NCBI GenBank assembly: GCA_022784805.1
Contig: JALFYG010000290.1
Span: 1 to 25,517, forward strand
Direction of reading: 5' to 3'
DNA: 25,517 nucleotides
Origin: Spirochaetales bacterium
GTDB lineage: Bacteria > Spirochaetota > Spirochaetia > Sphaerochaetales > Sphaerochaetaceae
Numbering within the stretch: position 1 is the stretch's first letter; the number at the start of each line of letters is the position of its first letter. The notes beneath the pieces are model-generated. The model ran no database searches. It saw nothing but the letters and a program-made list of their open reading frames with translations, and was not told where the DNA came from. Both the position numbers and the translations under genes were made by a program. This document shows, piece by piece, positions 15,216 through 21,930 of this stretch.

Positions 15216-16339
15216 TGTCCGTTCTTTGCTTGGAGCATCATTCTAACAGGGTTTGCATAAGTGTTGAGAACGAAGCTTCTTACATCCTCTGAAAGGTGTG
15301 AGAATCTTGATAAGAACTCATCTTTATTGAGAGAAGCATACTGATCCTTAAACATGTCTCCACCTTCCAACACATCATAAGCAAGATAGTTGGTGTCAAA
15401 GAGACGGTAGTTAAGGTGAATCTGACGGTCGATAGCTTCAGCCACTTCTTCAGGAGTATTGTATTCACCTGTAAGAGGCTCACCGATGGCAACGTGGACA
15501 TTACCCTTCTGGCATCTTAAGCCCTTCACCATGCTGATAAGGTCTTCGTACTTCTTCTTTTCATACTTACCATCATTATGTTCCTTGGTAACCTCTTCCC
15601 TACCCTTATTGATGTCGTTAGGGTCGTACTGGTAACTGATGGCGACAGGAACGATGTTACACTTCTTCATCAATTCTGAGAAAGAATAACCCTCTCTCTT
15701 CTTTGAGAGATAAAGCATCTTGATGATAGCAGACTGAGTCAAATCCTTGCCGTCTTTGCTTCTTCCTGACTTCTGGGCGACCCAGATGGACTTGTTCTCT
15801 TCAGATACAGTCTCAACAAAGTATTCACTGATTCTGATGGATTCCAAATACTTTTCCCTCATAGGAAGGTTACGTTTAATGATGATTCCTCCATTCATGC
15901 GGAAAAGATCCTCAACCATCTGATTGACCATCAAGTTGTCACCTACAGCCATTTCACAGAGAGGCAGATTCTTTACCTTCAAGGCATAATCCAAGAGAGT
16001 ACAGTCAAGAATGATGTCCCTGTGGTTTGAGATAAAGAGATATCCCTTATTTTTATCTAGGCTATCTCCTCCGGATACGGAGAAACCTGTAGTCGTTTTA
16101 TCGAGAATGGCTGGGATAAAGTATCCCGCCGTAACTTTATGCTGGAAATCATCATAAGAGTGCACATCCACAAGTGCACTCTCGATAGCATTTACCATTG
16201 GCGCTACAGTAGAGAAGTCGCCGCTGAGCATATAGGCAAAGGCGCCTATAAACTCCTTCTTGCTCATCAAGTTGGCCTTTGCCTTCTCGAATCGCTCCCC
16301 TCTGTATGGCTCTATGTCTTCGTACTTTTTTCTGTCCAT
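15212..16339 (-). CDS. Glycerolipid-type acyltransferase (PlsC/PlsB-like)
   Basis: This encodes 375 residues. Motif I is FISNHRDIILD at 102-112 (catalytic His106). The spacing to the later Asp112 is Hx5D rather than the textbook Hx4D, but NHRDI with LD is typical of a subgroup I recall from Bacteroidetes and spirochaetes. Motif II-like GGIIIKRN and motif III-like SIWVAQKSGRSKDG (in place of FPEGTRS) follow in order. These residues bind the acyl donor and the phosphate of glycerol-3-phosphate or lysophosphatidate, so a role in phospholipid synthesis or membrane-lipid modification is likely; the exact acceptor is unknown. An AGGGA ribosome binding site lies 6 nt before ATG 16339, inside the end of the upstream gene, which stops 1 nt away. 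It overlaps the lipoprotein gene downstream by 4 nt. Confidence 0.82.
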   Translation of the reverse strand: MDRKKYEDIEPYRGERFEKAKANLMSKKEFIGAFAYMLSGDFSTVAPMVNAIESALVDVHSYDDFQHKVTAGYFIPAILDKTTTGFSVSGGDSLDKNKGYLFISNHRDIILDCTLLDYALKVKNLPLCEMAVGDNLMVNQMVEDLFRMNGGIIIKRNLPMREKYLESIRISEYFVETVSEENKSIWVAQKSGRSKDGKDLTQSAIIKMLYLSKKREGYSFSELMKKCNIVPVAISYQYDPNDINKGREEVTKEHNDGKYEKKKYEDLISMVKGLRCQKGNVHVAIGEPLTGEYNTPEEVAEAIDRQIHLNYRLFDTNYLAYDVLEGGDMFKDQYASLNKDEFLSRFSHLSEDVRSFVLNTYANPVRMMLQAKNGQ

Positions 16340-16340
16340 G

Positions 16341-17324
16341 TTAATCCCTGCTGATAATCTTCAAGAACTGGGTTCTCTCCCACTTATAACCTTCGGAGTT
16401 CTCCTCCTGAGCCAATTTTCCGCAGAAATCGGAAATGGATTCAAAGTTATGTTTCTCCATCCAGGCCTTGATCTCATTGTTAAGGCGTGTAATGGATCCG
16501 AAGCCTTCCTTTATTGGAAGAGAAGCGACTTCAAAGGCTTTTGCACCTGCAAGAAGCATCTTGATGGCTGTCTCTGAAGTATGGATTCCTGTGTTTGCAC
16601 AGATATCCATCTTTACTTCTCCGCTCATAAGAGCTGTCCATCTCAAAGAATCTGTATAGTCATTGCCACAGGAAGTAGGACAACCATCAACGATCTTCAT
16701 GGTCTCAATATCCACGTCTGGGCGGAATGTTCTGTTAAAAAGGACTACGCCTTCGATTCCTGCCTTGTCGATGGCCTTGATCTTGTGGGCAAGGGCTGAA
16801 TACTTACTTCCCATCTTGATAGCAAGAGGACAAGAGATATTCTTTCTTGCAAACTCGATGAATGAGAAGAACTCTTCATCCACTTTCTTTCCATCTACTT
16901 TTGCATCAGAAGTTATTGGATAGTAGTTAAGCTCGATGGCGTCTGCACCGTTCTCCTCAAATCTCTTTGCATATTCAGCCCAGGAAGAAAGGCTCTTGCA
17001 GCATACTGATGCAATTACAGGAATGCTCAGCTCTTTCTTGGCAGATGTAAGGAGTTTGATATACTTATCGATATAGAAGTCTGTTGCAGCTCTCTGATAT
17101 ACATTGTGGGCGGATGAGAAATTCAAGAATTCGTCATTAGCCTCGACTTCTGCGCTGACTTTACTCTCAATCTGCTCTTCGAAGATGGACTTAAGGACAA
17201 CTGCTCCAGCTCCAGCTTCTTCGCACTTCTCAAGTGACACCACGTTCTGTGTCAAAGGACTAGATCCAATAATGACGGGGCTTTTAAGGGTAAGACCCAA
17301 ATATTTGGTTTCAAGGGATGCCAT
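16341..17324 (-). CDS. Dihydroorotate dehydrogenase-like flavoprotein of unknown substrate
   Basis: This encodes 327 residues, an FMN-binding TIM barrel. Segments SLETKYLGLTLKSPVIIGSS (2-21), IPVIASVCCKS, GADAIELNYY, LAIKMGSKYSA, GVVLFNRTFRPDVDIE and ANTGIHTSETAIKMLLAGA are those of the DHOD-like subfamily. It resembles PyrD class 1 but differs at substrate-binding positions (LNYYPI rather than the usual LNxSCPN-type segment), so I do not call it pyrD. Such proteins are often annotated 'dihydroorotate dehydrogenase-like' with no known reaction. AAAGGAG at good spacing precedes ATG 17324, making the start secure. It is first in an operon with the acyltransferase and the small lipoprotein, and no pyrimidine genes are nearby. 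Confidence 0.85.
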   Translation of the reverse strand: MASLETKYLGLTLKSPVIIGSSPLTQNVVSLEKCEEAGAGAVVLKSIFEEQIESKVSAEVEANDEFLNFSSAHNVYQRAATDFYIDKYIKLLTSAKKELSIPVIASVCCKSLSSWAEYAKRFEENGADAIELNYYPITSDAKVDGKKVDEEFFSFIEFARKNISCPLAIKMGSKYSALAHKIKAIDKAGIEGVVLFNRTFRPDVDIETMKIVDGCPTSCGNDYTDSLRWTALMSGEVKMDICANTGIHTSETAIKMLLAGAKAFEVASLPIKEGFGSITRLNNEIKAWMEKHNFESISDFCGKLAQEENSEGYKWERTQFLKIISRD

Positions 17325-17355
17325 ATTCTGCTCTCCTTTAAATATCTTTTTTTAT

Positions 17356-17385
17356 ATCATAGCTGAAAAACCAAGGAGACGCCAA
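17356..17385 (-). promoter_or_regulatory. Candidate promoter of the DHOD-like/acyltransferase/lipoprotein operon
   Basis: The minus strand reads TTGGCG (17380-17385), an 18-nt spacer and TATGAT (17356-17361), giving a leader of about 25 nt that contains AAAGGAG. It lies downstream of the lrp terminator. Confidence 0.45.
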
Positions 17386-17426
17386 CGAATATAGATGGAT
17401 TGAAAGTAAAACTTTCCAAACTACAC

Positions 17427-17450
17427 AAAAGGCCCGGCATCGCCGGACCT
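17427..17450 (-). terminator. Rho-independent terminator of the serA-like/lrp operon
   Basis: On the minus strand AGGTCCGGC and GCCGGGCCT form a 9-bp GC-rich stem with one G-U pair and a GAT loop, followed by TTTTGTG. It starts 6 nt after the lrp stop and separates this operon from the DHOD-like operon. Confidence 0.8.
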
Positions 17451-17455
17451 AAGTT

Positions 17456-17911
17456 TCAAAGAATATATGGAACTAAGAGTTCATGAGACTTATAGACAAC
17501 GTAAGTCTCAACCTCCAATACCTCAGTGAGCTTTGTCAGCTCCTGAGAGAAGAACTGCAGAAGTGAGAGGTCTTCATCTTCTGACAGAACCAGCTCCACA
17601 ATTAAGTCATAACGACCAGTTACAATGGAGACAGAGACCACGCCTCTGAGATTCATGAACTCCTTGGCCTTTTTCTGAAGTTCCATTGTTGAGAGTTTGA
17701 CTCCCATGTAGATCATCTGAAGGCCAGGCACATTTTCAGGATCCACCATGCCTGTAATTCTCAAGACTCCATCTTCAAGAAGCTTATTTGCCCTGCTTCT
17801 TACAGTATTCTCGGTTATCCCCAACTCTTCTGCTATGACGGAATATGGTTTCCTTCCATCACGAAGAAGCCTGATTATTGCCTTATTGGTGTCATCAATC
17901 TTTTTTGCCAT
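17456..17911 (-). CDS. Lrp/AsnC family transcriptional regulator
   Basis: This encodes 151 residues. N-terminal helix-turn-helix at about 9-46 (AIIRLLRDGRKPYSVIAEEL, then GITENTVRSRANKLLEDGVL), the usual Lrp opening, followed by a linker and the RAM ligand-binding domain from about 66, with GRYDLIVELVL matching the conserved G-x-YD motif. These proteins form octamers and respond to amino acids. A G-rich ribosome binding site (AGGGGGGAG) precedes ATG 17911. The gene lies 16 nt after the hydroxyacid dehydrogenase and shares its promoter, so it probably controls its own operon in response to a serine-pathway or other amino-acid signal; that is inference. The terminator at 17427-17450 ends the unit. 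Confidence 0.93.
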   Translation of the reverse strand: MAKKIDDTNKAIIRLLRDGRKPYSVIAEELGITENTVRSRANKLLEDGVLRITGMVDPENVPGLQMIYMGVKLSTMELQKKAKEFMNLRGVVSVSIVTGRYDLIVELVLSEDEDLSLLQFFSQELTKLTEVLEVETYVVYKSHELLVPYIL

Positions 17912-17927
17912 GACTCCCCCCTAGAGA

Positions 17928-18812
17928 TCAGACCAAACCTTCCTTGTGATATTTGGCGATTGTATCAATGACTTCTTCTCCGATTCTGAGAAGGTTCTCT
18001 TCACTGTTTGCTCCGACATGAGGAGTAAATGTGACGTTTGTGCATCCAAAGAGAGGATTCTCTTCTCTTACTGGAGGCTCGGATGAGTATACGTCTGTGC
18101 AGAACCAAGAGAGATCTCCATTCTTGAGAGCCTCGGCAACATCAGCTTCGTTGACACACTTTCCGCGTCCTGTGTTGATGATTACAGGCTTCTTTGTCAT
18201 CTTTGCGATGAGTTCCTTGTTGACCATCTTGTCTGTTTCTGGTGTATATGGAAGGTGCATTGAGATGTAGTCAGCATCCTTTACTGCATCTTCAAGGCTC
18301 ATCATCTCAGCAAGATCTGACTTCTCTACATACTTATCATAAGCAACAACCTTCATTCCGAAAGCGTGTGCTCTTTCAGCGACCTTTCTTGCGATGTTTC
18401 CGATTCCCAAAAGACAGAGTGTCTTTCCATAAAGCTCGTGTCTCTTTGTCTTCTTAGCCCACTCTCCGTTCTTCATTGTGCTGTCATAGAAGCAGAGGTT
18501 ATTTGGTGTGCTGAGCATGAGACAGAAAGCAAGCTCTGCAACAGCAACAGCAGATGACTTAGGTGTGTTTGTAGCAACGATGCCCTTTTCCTTGCAGTAA
18601 GGGATATCAATGTTATCCATACCGACGCCACCGCGGATAATGAGCTTCATGTTCTTGGCTCTGTCGATATATTCTTTTGTTGCTTTTGTCTTACTGCGAA
18701 TCAAAACGACATCAGCTTCACCAAGTCTTTCGATATCTGTTGTGACTTCCCCAAAAACTTCAAGTTTGCCAGGAAGTGATTTGTCAAATACATCTGCTAT
18801 AAGAATAAGCAT
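17928..18812 (-). CDS. D-2-hydroxyacid dehydrogenase, 3-phosphoglycerate dehydrogenase-like (SerA without ACT domain)
   Basis: This encodes 294 residues. The NAD-binding Rossmann motif is GIGNIAR at 136-142 (third glycine replaced by Ala141, as in some PGDHs). Catalytic residues of the family are visible: Arg216 in INTGRGKCVNE, Glu245 in DVYSSEPP and His265 in TPHVGAN. RGGVGMDNID at 60-69 is the substrate-loop signature typical of SerA. There is no C-terminal ACT or ASB domain, so feedback by serine would have to act elsewhere, perhaps through the adjacent Lrp-type regulator. Likely reaction: 3-phosphoglycerate to 3-phosphohydroxypyruvate with NAD; other hydroxyacids are possible. AAAGGAG lies 6 nt before ATG 18812. 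No serC or serB in this window. Confidence 0.88.
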   Translation of the reverse strand: MLILIADVFDKSLPGKLEVFGEVTTDIERLGEADVVLIRSKTKATKEYIDRAKNMKLIIRGGVGMDNIDIPYCKEKGIVATNTPKSSAVAVAELAFCLMLSTPNNLCFYDSTMKNGEWAKKTKRHELYGKTLCLLGIGNIARKVAERAHAFGMKVVAYDKYVEKSDLAEMMSLEDAVKDADYISMHLPYTPETDKMVNKELIAKMTKKPVIINTGRGKCVNEADVAEALKNGDLSWFCTDVYSSEPPVREENPLFGCTNVTFTPHVGANSEENLLRIGEEVIDTIAKYHKEGLV

Positions 18813-18826
18813 TGGATACTCCTTTT

Positions 18827-18842
18827 ACCCGTATTTGCGGGT
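18827..18842. promoter_or_regulatory. Operator-like inverted repeat in the leader of the serA-like gene
   Basis: ACCCG and CGGGT flank a 6-nt AT-rich centre, a 16-bp palindrome lying just after the predicted transcription start and just before the ribosome binding site. It could be a repressor site (the co-transcribed Lrp/AsnC regulator is the obvious candidate) or a small RNA hairpin. Confidence 0.45.
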
Positions 18843-18850
18843 TTGTTTAG

Positions 18851-18879
18851 AGTATCACACTGCTTTTGTAAGATGTCAA
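18851..18879 (-). promoter_or_regulatory. Near-consensus sigma-70 promoter of the serA-like/lrp operon
   Basis: The minus strand has a perfect TTGACA (18874-18879), a 17-nt spacer and GATACT (18851-18856). This is the best promoter match I found in the window. Confidence 0.75.
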
Positions 18880-18953
18880 ATTTTTTCTTTGAAAACAACA
18901 GAAATCAAAGGTTTTAAGAAAGAAAGTTGCGTAAATCACAACGTTTTTTCTAA

Positions 18954-21077
18954 TTAGAGTGGTTCCATCTCCTTAATGTGCATCTGCATTTTTCCCACTC
19001 CTTTCCACCAGTTGGTTTCAGGAGAAAACACAAGGGAGACGTGGCGCCCTATGGTGAATTCTGCATTTCTCCTTGCCTCCCACCATACTGATGGCCATGA
19101 ATTCTCCCCATAACGGATGGTGAAACGCATGTACTTCGGATTATTGGAGACACAATATGCTTCTTCTATCACTCCATCTGGAATATAAAAGAGGAGCTCT
19201 TCATTCTCTTGACCGAAAGGCTCAAAGAGTTCCCTCGTCTTCCAGACGTTTTCATTCATAAACTCCTTCGGAATCTGAGCATCCACTTCTATCTCAATCT
19301 CTTCCTGATCTATCTCAGGGAGTGCTGAGACATACTCCTCGAAAGATGAGATCAGCTCTTCTTTTCTCTCTTCCTCAAGCCTGAAGCCTGCGGCGAAGCG
19401 ATGTCCTCCGAAGTCTTCAAAGATATATGAGAAGTTAGATAGAAACTCCCTAGCAGACCAAGGATCGCGACATCTCATGCTTCCCACAACCTTTCCGTCC
19501 ACGCTGGCCATTACTATGACAGGGACACTCTTTTCATTGGAAAGCCTACTGGCGATGCTTCCTGTAAGCCCTCTCGGAACATCAGGGTCATCTACTATGA
19601 TAATCTTTCCATCATTTTTAATGAGAGATTCTTCGGCTTCCACGGAGACTTTCTCCATGATATCTTCTTCGCTCTTCTGTCTCTGTTGGTTCATATCAAG
19701 TAGTCTCAGAGAGAGGTCTTCGATTACTCCCGGGTCTTCTGATATTAAGAGTTCCAATGCCTCCTCTGGCTTTCCCATTCTTCCTGCAGCGTTCAAGACT
19801 GGCGCTATTTTAAAGGATACATTAACGGCAGATATCGGCTTACCGAAGAGATTCTGCTTTGCAATGAGGTATTGGAGGCATGGAAGAGGATTGCGGCTCA
19901 TGAGCTTCAAACCTTTCTTTACAATAAGCCTGTTTTCATCCTTCATCGGCATTAAGTCTGAGATTGTGCCTATGGCCTCCAATTGCTGTATGTCTTCAAA
20001 CCCCTTTGTCAATTCAGGGAAAGAATAGATGGACGATGACTTGAAGAGAGATATCAAGGTCTCCATTTCCTTGTTTGATGAAGCATATTTTGCAGCCCTT
20101 GAGTAGACAGAAAGGTCAAAGAGACTCTTTCCTCTGGTCTTTGGCATCACCTTTTCCATCTGAGGCCTGAAGTCTTCCAATGCTATATCCACATTCTTTC
20201 CGAAGGCTCGTCTCAACAGAGATAGCTCCGTGTCTTTATCAAGAACAACTATTGGTAGACCGCAGGAAAGGAATGGAAGAAGTCTGGAAGTGGAGAGGGA
20301 GTTTCTTCCGTCTTCGATAAACTCATCTGAGCATGTGTCTATGACAACAAGATTCTCCAATTTTGCCCCAGTGACTCTGATTGTACCGTTTCCTGGCTCT
20401 GCGTGAAGAAGAATCAAGGTTGAGTTCCATAAAGGAGTCGAAGCAAAATGCAAGGCCCAACATAGCTTTGCAGCGACTGCGCATCCAGCGAGATGTGGGA
20501 ATGGATAACCAGATCCCTCAATCTTTGGGTCAAATATTGCCTCTGCTGGAGGGAGTTTTTCTCCAGGAATATGATGGTCCAAGACTATTACGCTTACTCC
20601 TGCAAGCTCCAGTCTTTTTATCTCCTCGAAGGCCGAGATACCGTTGTCCACTGTTATGACAAGAGTAACGCCCATCTCCAGAATTTCATCCACGGCATCG
20701 GAAGTGAGACCATAGCTTTCGTCTCCGTGGGGAAGACGCCAAGACACATTCTTTGCCCCCAGCTTTCTCAGGGTTCTGATCATGATGGCTGTACTTGTGA
20801 CGCCATCTACATCCCTGTCTCCGAAGATCAGAATCTTTTCCTGTCCCTTTCCATCTTCTTCATCCAAGGCTTCCTGGATTCTCTCTACAGCCGTATAGAC
20901 ATCATCCACAGTAAAGGGACTATGCTGATAGAGAATATCATCCTCAAGGGAGTACATCACTTCTTCGTCTCCCATTTCACGCCTAGCCATAATGGTGGAG
21001 GCAAGAAGAGGGATGCCGAAACGCTCGCTGAGGGCTCTTGCCCTTGATGAGTCGTAGTTCTTAATCCTTACTTTCAT
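18954..21077 (-). CDS. recJ: Single-stranded-DNA-specific exonuclease RecJ
   Basis: This encodes 707 residues, longer than E. coli RecJ (577). DHH phosphoesterase motifs: DRDVDGVTST at 87-96 (motif I, usually DxDADG), TVDNGIS at 142-148, VLDHHIPG at 165-172. The DHHA1 GGH-type motif is GGHRFAAGF, and APVLNAAGRMG lies before it. It degrades single-stranded DNA 5' to 3' in RecF-pathway recombination and mismatch repair. Residues between about 225 and 400 (starting after the HFASTPLW segment) hold extra poorly conserved sequence that probably explains the added length. AAGGA lies 12 nt before ATG 21077, rather far. It follows recO by 15 nt, so recO-recJ is probably one unit. I saw no strong terminator after its stop. 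Confidence 0.95.
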   Translation of the reverse strand: MKVRIKNYDSSRARALSERFGIPLLASTIMARREMGDEEVMYSLEDDILYQHSPFTVDDVYTAVERIQEALDEEDGKGQEKILIFGDRDVDGVTSTAIMIRTLRKLGAKNVSWRLPHGDESYGLTSDAVDEILEMGVTLVITVDNGISAFEEIKRLELAGVSVIVLDHHIPGEKLPPAEAIFDPKIEGSGYPFPHLAGCAVAAKLCWALHFASTPLWNSTLILLHAEPGNGTIRVTGAKLENLVVIDTCSDEFIEDGRNSLSTSRLLPFLSCGLPIVVLDKDTELSLLRRAFGKNVDIALEDFRPQMEKVMPKTRGKSLFDLSVYSRAAKYASSNKEMETLISLFKSSSIYSFPELTKGFEDIQQLEAIGTISDLMPMKDENRLIVKKGLKLMSRNPLPCLQYLIAKQNLFGKPISAVNVSFKIAPVLNAAGRMGKPEEALELLISEDPGVIEDLSLRLLDMNQQRQKSEEDIMEKVSVEAEESLIKNDGKIIIVDDPDVPRGLTGSIASRLSNEKSVPVIVMASVDGKVVGSMRCRDPWSAREFLSNFSYIFEDFGGHRFAAGFRLEEERKEELISSFEEYVSALPEIDQEEIEIEVDAQIPKEFMNENVWKTRELFEPFGQENEELLFYIPDGVIEEAYCVSNNPKYMRFTIRYGENSWPSVWWEARRNAEFTIGRHVSLVFSPETNWWKGVGKMQMHIKEMEPL

Positions 21078-21092
21078 ATATTTTACATTTCC

Positions 21093-21824
21093 TTACACTA
21101 TCAGCCCCGTATCCAACACATATAGGTGGGCGGGGAATGAATGCTTGAGGGTCCTTATAAGATAGCGGGAAATGCGCCTTGCCATTTCATCGCTGATCTT
21201 AATATCCAAGGCCTCCTCCAAAGAGCATTCATATATTCGGGCAAGATACTTTCTTGCATTTGGAGGCAATATGATGACGCCGCTCATTTCATCACACTTA
21301 CTACAGACAGCGGCACCCAAAGAGAGTGAGAAACCAAGAATCTCTTCGTTTCCATACTCGCTCTGGCACTCCGGACAATGCTTCCAATCTCCTCCAAGAC
21401 TCTGGGCTCGAAAGTATTGGACCAGAAAGTATATGGTGGAGCGCTCTCTCTCCCCACTCTCCAAAGCATCCAAAGTACTGGTGAAGAGAGTGTAGATAAA
21501 AGGATCCACACTTCTTCCTTTGATGATCATCTCTGCAAAGAGAGATGCCAACGCCGTCTTTTCCAAGTCAGAACCAATTCCTTCATGAAAAGAAAGGGTA
21601 TCTATATCTTTCAAACTAATCTTACCGTTTTCAGTACGCCTCGAAAGAGAAAAAACACCCTCAGTAAAAACACTGGCTCTGACAGCCTTGGAACTCTTTC
21701 TTACCCCATATACATAGACTTCCAAGACACTGCTGTCGGGAGTAAGGATTCTGAGGACAACGTCATTTTCCTTGGCATTATCCTTTTTCAGAACTATCCC
21801 CAATGTCTTAAAGTCTCTTTCCAT
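21093..21824 (-). CDS. recO: DNA repair protein RecO
   Basis: This encodes 243 residues from ATG 21824 (a GTG immediately before it, at 21827, would add one). The N-terminal OB fold begins TLGIVLKKDNAKENDVVLRILTP; the helical domain follows, with a zinc-binding site formed by CPEC (150-153) and CSKC (174-177), numbered from the ATG, as in many bacterial RecO proteins. RecO loads RecA onto SSB-coated DNA with RecR and anneals strands. Sitting directly upstream of recJ places two RecF-pathway functions together. No convincing Shine-Dalgarno is present, and a promoter-like -10 lies 6 nt upstream of the ATG (see separate entry). Confidence 0.93.
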   Translation of the reverse strand: MERDFKTLGIVLKKDNAKENDVVLRILTPDSSVLEVYVYGVRKSSKAVRASVFTEGVFSLSRRTENGKISLKDIDTLSFHEGIGSDLEKTALASLFAEMIIKGRSVDPFIYTLFTSTLDALESGERERSTIYFLVQYFRAQSLGGDWKHCPECQSEYGNEEILGFSLSLGAAVCSKCDEMSGVIILPPNARKYLARIYECSLEEALDIKISDEMARRISRYLIRTLKHSFPAHLYVLDTGLIV

Positions 21825-21830
21825 CACTCT

Positions 21831-21858
21831 ACTTTAACACAATTAACTTTCTCAACAA
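21831..21858 (-). promoter_or_regulatory. Candidate promoter of recO-recJ, close to the start codon
   Basis: The minus strand reads TTGTTG (21853-21858), 16 nt, TAAAGT (21831-21836). Transcription would start at or within a nucleotide or two of the recO start codon, giving a leaderless or nearly leaderless message. Confidence 0.35.
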
Positions 21859-21909
21859 AGACAATGAGAAGAGTTTTTCTTTAAGAAGCCAAGAGTGGAA
21901 GAAGATAAG

Positions 21910-21927
21910 AGGAGGTGCTAAACTCCT
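21910..21927 (+). promoter_or_regulatory. Small hairpin over the ribosome binding site of the DUF4105 gene
   Basis: AGGAG (21910-21914) and CTCCT (21923-21927) can pair around an 8-nt loop, 3 nt before ATG 21931. The GGAGG is about 15 nt from the ATG, too far for normal use unless the stem forms and loops out the intervening bases. Confidence 0.35.
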
Positions 21928-21930
21928 TGT

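Noticed and set aside
16341..17324. Assignment of the flavoprotein as pyrD
   Set aside because: The sequence fits the DHOD-like subfamily with altered substrate-binding segments and has no pyrimidine-gene context.
18890..18953. Possible terminator after recJ (GTTG and CAAC around a 9-nt loop followed by TTTCTTTCTT on the minus strand)
   Set aside because: The stem is only 4 bp, too weak to call.
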